A DNA stretch of 64,000 nucleotides from Hormiphora californensis (taxonomy: Eukaryota > Ctenophora > Tentaculata > Cydippida > Pleurobrachiidae). This document shows positions 41,154-51,872 of the stretch, one piece after another. The notes below the pieces were generated by a model. The model was not told where the DNA came from. It did no database searches and saw only the letters and a program-made list of their open reading frames with translations. The stretch lies in contig CM035350.1 in the NCBI GenBank assembly GCA_020137815.1, positions 7,079,447 through 7,143,446 of the forward strand, in the 5' to 3' direction. The translations under genes were made by a program, and so were the position numbers. Positions within the stretch are counted from its first letter, which is position 1, and each line of letters opens with the position of its first letter.

Positions 41154-42758
41154 TTACTCTTTACCGTATGCTTCTCCATCTTCTTCTTTAATGGGTGTGT
41201 TTTCGTTCGACCTACTGTCCTGTAGATTCTGCCCTACAGTTTCACTTCTCATGAAGAGGACTGTTACACAGGCCACCATTTGGACAGCTATGTAGCAATA
41301 GATGCTGTAGGAAACATCATACTCATCCAGGTATGTTGTCAGGAAAGTTCCGGCTGCAGCTCCAAACTTTCCGATTCCATTCTGGATTCCACAGGCAGTC
41401 CCCCGCATATAGGTGGCATAGAACTCTGGAGTGTAGAGCCATAGAACCTCGTTGTAGGCTGCGTAGAAGAGGGTTGCAATGAGTAACATAGTGTATGTTA
41501 CGTATGCATCAATACAGATAAGGAGGAAGAAGGTAAACAATGCACCACCATAAATTGAAATTATAAACGTGGGCTTGCGGCCAAGGTAGTCTGCAAGCCA
41601 CGTCGCCATAAGCATTCCAGGAAGATATATAACTGCAGTGATCATCATAAAGAGATACTCTGCCCGTGTGTACACCGTACAGCCCTCTTCGTTTACATAG
41701 GTTGAGTTGAAGGACATATCTAGACCACAGTAATCGTAAGCCATTGCATCAGGGATCATCATCGTGATACCGAACAACAGGAACATGTTGCAGATGAAGT
41801 GGATTGAAATCTGCAGACTTTCACATGTTTTCGGTTTCGCCCAAACCTCCAAAAAATCTCCACTTCGCTCGTCCTTAGCGTATAAATCTCCATTGATGAC
41901 TTCTACTTTGTTGTCTCTACAGATTTTCTCCAACACCTTTTGCGCTTCTTCTTTTCGGTTGTTGATGACCAGATACCTCGGAGATTCGTCCATGAAATAC
42001 ATTGCCACCATCATGACTACGATGGGCAAGGCTGTCAAGAAGATTTGGTACCTCCAACCACTGTCCAGCTGCATGACACAAATTGCGACAACAGATTCGT
42101 ATAGCGCTCCGAAAGTCCAATAAACTTCCAGAAGAAGCATGTTCCAGGATCTAAGCTTAGCCGGCATAACTTCCTGAGAGTAGACGATTGAGCAGGCGTA
42201 ATTTCCTCCTATACAGAATCCGGCAATGGAACGAAAGAAAATGAAAGAATAAAATTCCGGGGCCAAACCAGAGGCTATTCCAGAAAGGACAAGGGCAATA
42301 CTATTGACGAGGAGCACCCAATATCTTCCATATTTATCCGAAAAATACCCAGATACCATACTGCCGATAGCGTAAAAGAAATAAACAACGGCCGGTATCA
42401 ATGAATCTTCAGCATCAGTCAGATCCCACTCACACTTCAGATCTTTTATAATAATTACGGCGAGAGTAATCTCAGCACAGTCTGCGAAAGACATTAGTCC
42501 CATGACGAAGAGGACTTTGTGCTGGTACCAGCCCCAACCGGCCTTTTCTATTGCATCATTAACGTCGTAGGAGTCGTCTCCGATTTCTAACAAGTTAGGG
42601 CATGCAACCAACCCTACACAATCACCATCGTCACCAAGTGCAGCTGGAAATCCTTCCGTTGCTGTTGGAAACGTTATTTCATCTGGTGGCGAAGGAGACT
42701 TCTGCATCAGGAATTCCCCAGGGCTCTCAACCGACCGTGGAGGAGGGGTGTTCGGCAT
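41154..42758 (-). CDS. SVOP-like transporter, copy 3
   Basis: 534 residues, intronless and complete, with 12 membrane segments. YDVNDAIEKAGWGWYQHK opens the core. DKYGRYWVLL, FCIGGNYACSIVYSQE, ESPRYLVINNRKEEAQKVLE, LGRKPTFIISIYGGAL and EFYATYMRGTACGIQNGIG follow. The extracellular loop between TM7 and TM8 carries Cys in YDYCGLDMSFNSTYVNEEGC. It is head to head with copy 4, sharing coding sequence, upstream region and 3' flank, so they are arms of a large inverted duplication. The DSRSNENTPIKEE tail is shared with copies 4 and 5. Confidence 0.9.
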   Translation of the reverse strand: MPNTPPPRSVESPGEFLMQKSPSPPDEITFPTATEGFPAALGDDGDCVGLVACPNLLEIGDDSYDVNDAIEKAGWGWYQHKVLFVMGLMSFADCAEITLAVIIIKDLKCEWDLTDAEDSLIPAVVYFFYAIGSMVSGYFSDKYGRYWVLLVNSIALVLSGIASGLAPEFYSFIFFRSIAGFCIGGNYACSIVYSQEVMPAKLRSWNMLLLEVYWTFGALYESVVAICVMQLDSGWRYQIFLTALPIVVMMVAMYFMDESPRYLVINNRKEEAQKVLEKICRDNKVEVINGDLYAKDERSGDFLEVWAKPKTCESLQISIHFICNMFLLFGITMMIPDAMAYDYCGLDMSFNSTYVNEEGCTVYTRAEYLFMMITAVIYLPGMLMATWLADYLGRKPTFIISIYGGALFTFFLLICIDAYVTYTMLLIATLFYAAYNEVLWLYTPEFYATYMRGTACGIQNGIGKFGAAAGTFLTTYLDEYDVSYSIYCYIAVQMVACVTVLFMRSETVGQNLQDSRSNENTPIKEEDGEAYGKE

Positions 42759-43211
42759 TTCTCAGTGTAAGAGTCACCAAGAGAAAGGCACAGCAGTAAA
42801 GTAATTGGGATCTATATATCGTATCCCCTCATGACACAGTATCGACCTCAACCATGGGCACAGTTTACACACTTGTGTCTACATACCATTATGTATTATA
42901 TTGAACTATGATTCCATTGTATCAAGTTTAGAACAACAAGGGATCTTATCAATTTTAATTCGAACATTTGTTCGAATACTTTTTCCAATGTAGAGCAATT
43001 TGTATACGAAAATTATGGTCGATCCCAGTATTCGAATTAAAATTGATCGGATCCCTTGTTGTTTTAAACTTGGTACAATGGAATCATAGTTGAATATGTA
43101 GATACAAGTGTGTAAACTGTACCCATGGTCGACTGTTGATGCCGATATTATGTCAAGAGGGGGATTCATTTTAGTGCAGTGCCTTGCTATTAGTGACTCT
43201 CACACTGAGAA

Positions 43212-44826
43212 ATGCCTAACACCCCTCCTCCACGGTCGGTTGAGAGCCCTGGGGAATTCCTGATGCAGGAGTCTCCTTCGCCACCAGATGAAATAACGTC
43301 TCCAACAGCAACGGAAGGATTTCCAGCTGCACTTGTTGACGATGGTGATTGTGTAGGGTTGGTTGCATGTCCTAACTTCTTAGAAATTGGAGATGATGAC
43401 GACTCCTACGACGTTAATGATGCAATAGAAAGGGCTGGTTGGGGCTGGTACCAGCACAAAGTCCTCTTCGTCATGGGCATCATGGCTTTCGCAGACGGTG
43501 CTGAGATTACTCTCGAAGTAATTATCATAAAAAATCTGAAGTGTGAGTGGGATCTGACTGATGCTGAAGATTCATTGATACCGGCCGTTGTTTATTTCTT
43601 TTACGCTATCGGCAGTATGGTATCTGGGTATTTTTCGGATAAATATGGAAGATATTGGGTGCTTCTCGTCAATAGTTTTGTCCTTGTCCTTTCTGGAATA
43701 GCCTCTGGTTTGGCCCCGGAATTTTACTCTTTCATTTTCTTTCGTTCCATTGCCGGATTCTGTATAGGAGGAAATTACGCCTGCTCAATCGTCTACTCTC
43801 AGGAAGTTATGCCGACTAAGTTAAGATCCTGGAATATGCTTTTTATGGAAATTTATTGGAGTCTCGGAGCGCTATACGAATCTGTTGTCGCAATTTGTGT
43901 CATGCAGTTGAGTAACGGGTGGAGGTACCAAATCTTCTTGACAGCCTTGCCCATCGTAGTCATGATGGTAGCAATGTATTTCATGGACGAATCTCCGAGG
44001 TATCTGGTCATCAATAACCGAAAAAAAGAAGCGCAAAAGGTCTTGGAGAAAATCTGTAGAGACAACAAAGTAGAAGTCATCAATGGAGATTTATACGCTA
44101 AGGACGAGCGAAGTGGAGATTTTTTGGAGATTTGGGCGAAACCGAAAACATGTGAAAGTCTGCAGATTACAATCCACTTCATCTGCAACATGTTCCTGCT
44201 GTTTGGTATAGCGATGCTGATTCCAAGTGCAATGGCTTACAATTACTGTGGTCTAGATATGTCCTTCAACTCAACCTATGTAAACGAAGAGGGCTGTACG
44301 GTGTACACACGGGCAGAGTATCTCTTTATGATGATCACTGCAGTTATATATCTTCCTGGAATGCTTATGGCGACGTGGCTTTCAGACTACCTTGGCCGCA
44401 AGCCCACGTTTATAATTTCAATTTATGGAGGTGCATTGTTTACCTTCTTCCTCCTTATCTGTATTGATGCATACGTAACATACACTATGTTACTCATTGC
44501 AACCCTCTTATAAGTACGCGGCCTACTGTCAGATTCTGTGGATCTACACTCCAGAGTTCTATGCCACCTACATGCGGGGGACTGCCTGTGGAATCCAGAA
44601 TGGAATAGGAAAGTTTGGAGCTGCTGCCGGGACTTTCCTGACAACATACCTGGATGAGTATGATGTTTCATACACCATCTACTGCTACATAGCTGTCCAA
44701 ATGGTGGCCTGTGTAACAGTCCTCTTCATGAGAAGTGAAACTGTAGGGCAGAATCTACAGGACAGTAGGTCGAACGAAAACACACCCATTAAAGAAGACG
44801 ATGGAGAATCATACGGTAAAGAGTAA
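43212..44826 (+). pseudogene. SVOP-like transporter, copy 4, frameshifted
   Basis: The only cluster member on the plus strand. It reads as copy 3 from MPNTPPPRSVESPGEF through YDVNDAIERAGWGWYQHK to LLIATLL, then hits TAA at 44511. Paralogues read LFYAAYNEV here. ATAAG (about 44510-44514) replaces a single C, a net gain of four bases. Downstream the frame resumes with YAAYCQILWIYTPEF and runs to the normal C terminus at 44826. Ten membrane helices precede the break. Probably a pseudogene, because the inserted bases are not a homopolymer slip. Confidence 0.85.
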
Positions 44827-44885
44827 GAAGAAAAGAAGAAGATAAAAAAGAAGTCGAGTTCTCGAAACAACACTATAAATTGTTC

Positions 44886-45553
44886 TGTAGTTCCAGGATT
44901 TGTTTTAATTAAGATTGTTTTAGAATTTCTGGGCAATACACGTTGATTTCTCGTAACCTCTCTCAGCTGCATACGATCAGAAAGTAACATATGGGTAATA
45001 CCAACTTGCTACTCCGGTATCATGGGAATCAATTGACTTTGTCATTAAAAAATAACGTGGGTCTTTAGTCTATACTAAGAGATATTTTGTTTCATTCGAC
45101 TTCAAATTACTTTTATGTAAATTTAAAACTTGAGCATTCCATGAAATGATATCTCTCTGAGTCTACCAGTTCGTAAAGCAGCTTCCGATGTATTTATGTC
45201 GGCATTCGGTTGGATAGCGTGATGAGTTCCATTGGCAGCAGCCAACATGTCTAAATATTTACTAGCTTCACATTTAAGTCAGAGTGGACTATGTGCACTG
45301 CACTGAGTGCACACGTTAGAGCAATATATGATGTTAAATGTATCTTTGTCTGAAAGTATGACCATGAAGAAGTATGTGTACTGATAGAAGGGTTAATTTA
45401 AAATCCCATACCCCATCGCGAAATGTAATTTTGTCGAAACGAAAAAGCAAAGTTTAAGAAAGATATTTTAATAACCATTTACATACTACACAATATCCTA
45501 GTTAAGAATTCATTTTATGATTTATACACAGAAGAGTACACACTTTTTAAAGT
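44886..45553. other. Intergenic, no gene seen
   Basis: AT-rich sequence between transporter copies 4 and 5 (both 3' ends face it). Nothing recognisable beyond simple AT tracts. Confidence 0.5.
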
Positions 45554-47269
45554 CTATTCCATTCCATAGGCCTCTCCATTTTCTTTGATTGGCGTGTTTT
45601 CGTTTGACCGGCTGTCCTGCAAGTTTTGCCCCAAAGTTTCACGTTTCATGAAAAGTACTGTCGCACAGGCGATGAGCTGAACTCCGATGAAGCAGTAGAT
45701 TGAGTAAGTAACATCATACTCATCCAGATATGTTGTCAGGAAAGTCCCGGCAGCAGCTCCAAACTTTCCTATTCCATTCTGGATTCCACAGGCAGTCCCC
45801 CGCATGTAGGTCGCATAGAACTCTGGAGTGTAGATCCACAGAACCTGGTTGTAGGCCGCGTAGAAAAGTGCTGCACCAAGAAGTGTAATGTAAGTGAGGT
45901 ATGAGTTGATGCAGAGAATAAGGAGAACGGAGAAAATGGCTCCTCCAAAGATGGACACCACAAAAGTCATCCGGCGACCAATGAAGTCTGCAAGCCAAGT
46001 TGCTAAGATCATTCCAGGGACGAAGATGAGAGCTGTTATCATCATAAACACGTACTCTGCCCGGGTGTACACTGTGCAGTTATCGTCGTTGACGTAGGTG
46101 GTGTCAAACCACATGTCCAGGCCACAGTAGTTGTAAGACATGGCATCGGGAATCAACATGCTGATGCTGAATACTAAAAACATGTTGCAGACGAAGTGGA
46201 TTGTAATATTGAGACTCTCACAAGTGTTCGGTTTCGCCCAAATCTCCAAAAAATCTCCACTTCTCACGTCTTGGACGCATAAATTTCCTTTAATGACTTC
46301 CACTTGGTTGTCTCTACAGATTTTCTCCAAGACCTTTTGCGCTTCTTCTTTTCGGTTATTGATGACAAGATACCTTGGCGATTCGTCCATGAAATGCATC
46401 GCCACCAGCATCACAACGATGGGCAAGGCTGTCAGTAAGATCTGGTACCTCCAACCATTGTCCAGCTGCATGACAAAAAGTGCAATGAAGCATTCGTATA
46501 GCGGACCCAAAGTCCAATACATTTCCAGGAAAAGCACGTTCCAGGATCTAAACTTAGCTGGCATAACTTCTTGGGCGTAGACGATTGAGCATGCGTAATT
46601 TCCACCGATACAGAACCCTGTAAGTGAGCGGCAGACAATGAAAAAGTAATAATTCGTTGCAAACGCAGACAACACCCCCGAGAAGATCAAAGCATAGCTG
46701 TTTATCAGCAGCACCCAATAGCGCCCAAATTTGTCCGAAAAGTATCCAGAAGTCATGCTCCCAAAGGCGTAAAAGATATATACAACGGCCGGAATCATCG
46801 ATTTCTGGAAACTAGAGAGATCCCACTCGCACTTCAGATCTTTTATGATCACCGTTGCTAGCCAAATTTCAGCAGCGTCTGCAAATGACATGAACCCCAT
46901 GACAAAGAGGACCTTGGTCTGATACCAGCCCCAACCAGCCTTTTCTATTGCATCATTAACGTCGTAGGTTGCCGAAGAATTCTCAGCATTCTGTTCGATC
47001 TCTAGAATATCCGGGCTGAATGGCCTGCCAACCAATTGGAGTTGGTCACCATCACCGATGCCAGGAAATGGTATTTCTCCAGGAGGTTCAAGTTCTCCGG
47101 AAGTAGGATCGTCTCGTGGTTCTTGTCTTTCTTTAACGATTGTCCTCAGGTCCGCTTGTTTTCTCAGTGTAGAGTTTCGAGCGAGACCAGAGATAAGTAG
47201 ATCATCATCATCCGGAGTCAGCCGGTTGGAGGGACTTATCGGTGGTCCGGGGTATTCTTCACCAGACAT
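45554..47269 (-). CDS. SVOP-like transporter, copy 5
   Basis: 571 residues from the chosen start; the frame is open 15 codons further up (to 47314). I prefer the second Met (MSGEEYPGPP) because the following SNRLTPDDDDLLISGLARN matches the start of copy 7 (ERRLTPPDGDDLLSGLTEQ). Core: YDVNDAIEKAGWGWYQTK, DKFGRYWVLLINSYAL, FCIGGNYACSIVYAQE, ESPRYLVINNRKEEAQ, IGRRMTFVVSIFGGA and EFYATYMRGTACGIQNG. Intronless, intact, 12 helices. The tail DSRSNENTPIKENGEAYG is shared with copies 3 and 4. Confidence 0.9.
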   Translation of the reverse strand: MSGEEYPGPPISPSNRLTPDDDDLLISGLARNSTLRKQADLRTIVKERQEPRDDPTSGELEPPGEIPFPGIGDGDQLQLVGRPFSPDILEIEQNAENSSATYDVNDAIEKAGWGWYQTKVLFVMGFMSFADAAEIWLATVIIKDLKCEWDLSSFQKSMIPAVVYIFYAFGSMTSGYFSDKFGRYWVLLINSYALIFSGVLSAFATNYYFFIVCRSLTGFCIGGNYACSIVYAQEVMPAKFRSWNVLFLEMYWTLGPLYECFIALFVMQLDNGWRYQILLTALPIVVMLVAMHFMDESPRYLVINNRKEEAQKVLEKICRDNQVEVIKGNLCVQDVRSGDFLEIWAKPNTCESLNITIHFVCNMFLVFSISMLIPDAMSYNYCGLDMWFDTTYVNDDNCTVYTRAEYVFMMITALIFVPGMILATWLADFIGRRMTFVVSIFGGAIFSVLLILCINSYLTYITLLGAALFYAAYNQVLWIYTPEFYATYMRGTACGIQNGIGKFGAAAGTFLTTYLDEYDVTYSIYCFIGVQLIACATVLFMKRETLGQNLQDSRSNENTPIKENGEAYGME

Positions 47270-47314
47270 TGGAAGAACAAGCACAATCAAGAGAGCGAAC
47301 GAAGTTTTGATCAA

Positions 47315-48225
47315 TGGTTGAGAAGAATCATTGAATCAGTCTGTTGAGGTACCTCAACACTGCAATAGCAAGAGTAAAGATCTGAGTAGAGTATCTGGGT
47401 GCTCGAAAAGACTTGATTAGCGTTCCAAATCCAGCCTTCTGATCTTATTTTAGCATTTTTGTTATCTTAACAGTATTAAGATGTTAAGTTAACACATTTC
47501 AATGTTAGTCATGGTTTTGTTTGAAAGATTTTTGAACGACCATAAGAAATCAAATCTGTAGGACCTCAAGTTTCCTTTAACCACCTCTTTCCAAACAGTG
47601 AACAACTCAATTTACGAAGGAAAGTGTTTGAGCTACAAAAGTTGAGAGAAAACACAATTTTTGCTCTCAAAAGACAATAAACATTATAACATGATAATAT
47701 ATAGGTGATCGCCATGGCTTTTTCATTACTCAAGTTATGTGACCGATAAGTCAGGTAAATTAAAAATATGAGTATCTGTACAACATACGCTCAAGCTACA
47801 AATTGGAAACTGACGCCAGGTTCCAGATGGGAGATTCCTGATCAAACACGCTGCACGTCATCTGTTTTCATGTAACAGTGCTGCTTGTAGTCAAATTACC
47901 GTATTGAAAATACAGTAAGGAGACGCGCACGGTGCATAACACGCGGCAAAAAGTTCATGTGTCAGCACGTACTAGCGCCCTGATTGGTCACGGTTGCGCG
48001 TCGTCTTACTGTATCTTTCGTTTTCCATTACCGTTTTCCCACTACAAGCGACCGTGTAACACATTTCATGTGAAATGAATCAGAATAGAGAGAAGCGCTG
48101 TGCATAATGGTCATCATTCCGATTCGATTCTGGGATCTGGAAACTGACGCCAGGATCCAAATTGTAACTGGGCCCTTCCAAAAGACATGATAGCAAAAAT
48201 TTAACTATGATAGCTTCCCTACTAG
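47315..48225. other. Intergenic with a dispersed MITE copy
   Basis: No gene. The MITE is listed separately. TGGAAACTGACGCCAGG occurs twice, at about 47805 and 48138, flanking it. Confidence 0.45.
47873..48061. mobile_element. MITE-like dispersed repeat, copy 2
   Basis: Same family and orientation as 7379-7571: GTAACAGTGCTGCTTGTAGT at the left, GCGACCGTGTAAC at the right, and shared CAGCACGTACTAGCGCCCTG in the middle. Confidence 0.65.
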
Positions 48226-49839
48226 TTAACTGTTCGACTGTTCACCTGCATCAATACTTCCCTCCTCTACACATTTCTTAATAGATCCATACGTATGCGA
48301 CAGACAGTCATCGGAGGGTCCTTGTGCCAGTTCGTCCAAGTCCCGGCCGTCCCTGAGGCGTTTCCCGACTGTTTCCTCCGCATCACTCATAAAGACGATA
48401 GTGGAGCAGGCGATAATGTTGACAAGGACAAACCAGCCTATGGAATACCGAATATTAATGGAATCATAGTAGACGGTAAGGAATACACCCGCAGCTGCAC
48501 CCAGTTTTCCCAGCCCATTCTGGACTCCTATGGCCGTCCCTCGGATGTAGGTGGGGTAAAACTCGGGGGTATAAATCCACAGGACCTGGTTATAGGCTGC
48601 ATAGAAGAACACGACAATAAACACTATGATGTACGTGACGATAGTATCGATACAAATGAGCATCAACAGCGTGAACGCTAATCCAGCGAATATGTTTATC
48701 TGGAGACTCACTTTCCTACCAATTTTCTCAGCAACAACGGTAGCCCCAACCATACCGGGTAGATAGATAACAACCATTACCAGTAGGAACCAGTACTCAC
48801 TGTCAGTATACACCTCACACCCCGACAGGTTGATGTACGTGCTATCAAAGAAGGTGTCCATGCCACAATAGTTATAGCTCATCATATCAGGGATTAGCAT
48901 GGATATCCCGTACAACATGTACATGTTACACAGAAAGTGAAGGGTGATCTGAATACTGCCCCGAGTGAGGGGTGGTGCCCAAACCTCCCATAGCTCCCCA
49001 CCCGTCTCCTCCACTACGTACAGGTCACCCTGGATGGGCTCAACTCCGTTCTCCCGACACATCTTGTCAAGGACCTCCTTGCCCTTCTCCTTCTTTCCAA
49101 TAGTAACCAGATACCTCGGGGATTCGTCTATCCAGTGGAGGCCAACCAGGCAGATCACCACGGGGAGTGCAGTTAGAAGTACTTGGTACCTCCACCCGTT
49201 ATTCAGATTCATCACCAGGATCGCAGAGATACACTCGAAGGCACTTCCGGCTATCCAGAAGGTATCAAGGCACAGCATGTTCCAGGCTCTGTACTGGGTG
49301 GGGATGACCTCCTGTGCGTATATCAGGGAACACCCGTAATTACCGCCGATACAAAACCCGGCTATCCCTCGAGTGACAAGGAAGAAATAGTAGGAGTTCG
49401 AAAGGGCTGACCCAATACTCGCCGCGACAAGGAAATAATTATTTATCATCAAGACCCAAAACCGACCAAATTTATCTGCCAGGTACCCAGACGTTACACT
49501 CCCTAAGGCATAGAAAATGTAGACAACCGCTGGGATGCAAGCCTCCTCAAAGTCACTCAAGTCCCATTCACATGTTAGGTTTTTGAGAATTATGACGGCC
49601 AGCCATATTTCAGCACAGTCTGAGAAAGACATTAGTCCCATGACAAAGAGGACTTTGTGCTGGTACCAGCCCCAACCAGACAACTCAATTGCATCATTCA
49701 CATCGTATTTGTGGTTATCGAGTGCAACAGCAGATGTGGTTGGAGATGGAGATGGTTTTATTGTCTCTGTCTCGGAGTCTGCCAGCTGGGGTAACTCCTC
49801 TTCTTGTATTAAGTTAGCTTCATCCTTGTCCCCCTGCAT
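48226..49839 (-). CDS. SVOP-like transporter, copy 6
   Basis: 537 residues from MQGDKDEANLIQ; the frame is open 27 codons further (to 49920), but that extension is hydrophobic and unlike the acidic, Pro-rich N termini of the paralogues. Core: YDVNDAIELSGWGWYQHK, DKFGRFWVLMINNYF, FCIGGNYGCSLIYAQE, ESPRYLVTIGKKEKGKEVL, IGRKVSLQINIFAG and EFYPTYIRGTAIGVQNGLG. The long C-terminal tail has two acidic stretches. More diverged than copies 3-5, so an older duplicate. Intronless and intact. Confidence 0.88.
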   Translation of the reverse strand: MQGDKDEANLIQEEELPQLADSETETIKPSPSPTTSAVALDNHKYDVNDAIELSGWGWYQHKVLFVMGLMSFSDCAEIWLAVIILKNLTCEWDLSDFEEACIPAVVYIFYALGSVTSGYLADKFGRFWVLMINNYFLVAASIGSALSNSYYFFLVTRGIAGFCIGGNYGCSLIYAQEVIPTQYRAWNMLCLDTFWIAGSAFECISAILVMNLNNGWRYQVLLTALPVVICLVGLHWIDESPRYLVTIGKKEKGKEVLDKMCRENGVEPIQGDLYVVEETGGELWEVWAPPLTRGSIQITLHFLCNMYMLYGISMLIPDMMSYNYCGMDTFFDSTYINLSGCEVYTDSEYWFLLVMVVIYLPGMVGATVVAEKIGRKVSLQINIFAGLAFTLLMLICIDTIVTYIIVFIVVFFYAAYNQVLWIYTPEFYPTYIRGTAIGVQNGLGKLGAAAGVFLTVYYDSINIRYSIGWFVLVNIIACSTIVFMSDAEETVGKRLRDGRDLDELAQGPSDDCLSHTYGSIKKCVEEGSIDAGEQSNS

Positions 49840-50210
49840 TTCACGAAGGCAGATTGTAAACAGATTGAGAAAACAAAAGCAAGGTGTATATCGGTGGATG
49901 TAAATGCCCTCAATTGACAATGCGTGTGTGTGTAGTGAGTTGAGTTAAACTAAACCTGTTATACACAGACGAAGAGACAAGGTTTGGGTTTTGGTAATGA
50001 ACAGAAACTAAAACAATTATTGACATATTTATTATAGATACAACACACAATGATTATCGCTCTTTCTTCTCCTTCGACGAAACAGCCGTGTAGTTTGAAA
50101 ATTGTTCTTGCTCGTTCGTTCACTCAGTTCATCAGCTCTACTGAATCGTTTTAAAACTCCACTCAAACTACATCTAAAGAAATTAAACATACATTGGATG
50201 AAAAATCAGT

Positions 50211-51872
50211 TTATTCTGAGCCATACTTCGTAACCTCCGGCCCGCCGGATGTGATTCTACTGTTCTCGCCGACCTCCCGACCATCTTGCATGACCTGCCC
50301 CTGAGTTTCTTTCTTCAGGAAGGTCACCGTAAGGCACGAGATAATTTGTACACCCACGAAACATCCAATGCAGTATGTTATGTTCACCTCCATCAGATAG
50401 GTAGTCAGGAAAGTCCCAGCAGCAGCTCCAAACTTTCCCAAACCATTCTGGACTCCGATGGCAGTTCCCCGCATATAAGTGGCATAGAACTCTGGAGTGT
50501 AGATCCACAGAACTTGGTTGTATGCCGAGTAGAAGATGACGCATGCCGCCAGTTCGACATAGGTCACATAGCTGTTGAAGCAGAAGAGGAGTAGAACAGT
50601 GCTAACTGCTCCTCCGTACACACTCACCATCATAGCTGGCTTCCTGCCAAGGCAATCAGCCAGCCAAGTGGCAGCAAAGAACCCGGGGTAGCAGGCCAGG
50701 TTAGTGACAATAAGGAAGAGGTACTCCGCATCACTATACACGGTACAGCTCGTCTCATCCTTCCGGGTGGTCTCAAAGAACATGCTGAGGGAGCAGTAGT
50801 TGCGGCTCATCAGCTCCGGAACCATCATGGTGATCCCGAAGAAGAGGAACATGTTACAGAGGAAGTGTATGGACAGCTGGATACTACCCCAGGTGTGCGG
50901 GCTCGCCCACACATCAACCATTCCTCCACTCCGCTCCTCCCGAATGTAGAGATCTCCCTTTAGTGGCTCTACCTTGTTCTCTTTATACATCTTGGCGATG
51001 ACTCTCTGAGCGTCCTCCTTCTTGTTGTTGATCACCAGATACCGGGGTGACTCATCCAGGAAGTGCATGAAGATCAACATGATGATGATGGGAGCTACTG
51101 TGAACATCACCTGGTACCGCCATCCCTGGTGCCAGCCCATCACAAAGTAGGCCAGGGCACACTCGAATATGGCACCAAACCCAAAGACGAGCTCAAAGAA
51201 GAACATGTTGATGGACCGGTATCGAATGGGTACCATCTCTTGGATGTACACGATAGAGCACCCGTAGTTGCCGCCGATACAGAAACCGGTTGTTGCTCGA
51301 CAGATCAGAAAGATGACGTAGGATGGAGAGAGTGCCGATGCGATGGCCGAGATGATGAGGATGTAGGAATTGATGATGAGGACCCAATACCGACCAATCT
51401 TGTCAGCCATGTATCCCGACATCATGCTTCCAAAGGCGTAGAAGAGATACACGATGGCGGGGATAGTTGCCTTCTCGAAACTGGTGAGGTTCCACTCGCA
51501 CTTTAGATTGTTAACGATAAGGGTGGCCAACCAGATCTCTGCTGCATCCGCAAAGGACATGATGGCTATCACAATTACTGCTTTGAGTTGGTAGTAACCA
51601 AAACCGGCCCTCTCAATCACATCATTCACATCGTATATTCCTGTGTTCTCATACCCGTCCGGTGGGGGAGTGGAGGCTGGGCTCGGGTTTGGAGTGGCTG
51701 CTGGTGGTTTCTCAGGAGGATCATCTCGCACTGCTGCCTGGAGGAGGGTCGGCTGGTCCCTAGGACTCTTGTTGGATTTGTACTGCCGTGGTTTGAGACG
51801 TGTTTGCTCGGTTAGTCCGGACAGAAGGTCATCCCCGTCAGGTGGAGTCAGCCGGCGTTCCGGCTCTGCCAT
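50211..51872 (-). CDS. SVOP-like transporter, copy 7
   Basis: 553 residues, intronless. The N terminus MAEPERRLTPPDGDDLLSG resembles copy 5. Core: YDVNDVIERAGFGYYQLK, DKIGRYWVLIINSY, FCIGGNYGCSIVYIQE, ESPRYLVINNKKEDAQRV, LGRKPAMMVSVYGGAV and EFYATYMRGTAIGVQNGLG. Codon choice is more G+C-rich at third positions than in copies 2-4, suggesting a different age or expression level. It marks the distal end of the array; no further copy lies beyond it. Confidence 0.9.
   Translation of the reverse strand: MAEPERRLTPPDGDDLLSGLTEQTRLKPRQYKSNKSPRDQPTLLQAAVRDDPPEKPPAATPNPSPASTPPPDGYENTGIYDVNDVIERAGFGYYQLKAVIVIAIMSFADAAEIWLATLIVNNLKCEWNLTSFEKATIPAIVYLFYAFGSMMSGYMADKIGRYWVLIINSYILIISAIASALSPSYVIFLICRATTGFCIGGNYGCSIVYIQEMVPIRYRSINMFFFELVFGFGAIFECALAYFVMGWHQGWRYQVMFTVAPIIIMLIFMHFLDESPRYLVINNKKEDAQRVIAKMYKENKVEPLKGDLYIREERSGGMVDVWASPHTWGSIQLSIHFLCNMFLFFGITMMVPELMSRNYCSLSMFFETTRKDETSCTVYSDAEYLFLIVTNLACYPGFFAATWLADCLGRKPAMMVSVYGGAVSTVLLLFCFNSYVTYVELAACVIFYSAYNQVLWIYTPEFYATYMRGTAIGVQNGLGKFGAAAGTFLTTYLMEVNITYCIGCFVGVQIISCLTVTFLKKETQGQVMQDGREVGENSRITSGGPEVTKYGSE

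Larger units (their letters stand above)
41105..44885. repeat. Large inverted duplication containing transporter copies 3 and 4
   Basis: Left arm about 41105-42970, right arm about 43015-44885, covering both genes, their upstream DNA (shared TTTACACACTTGT and CAACAAGGGATC) and the 3' purine tract. The arms are diverged outside the coding regions, so the event is not brand new, or coding parts are homogenised by conversion. Confidence 0.8.
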
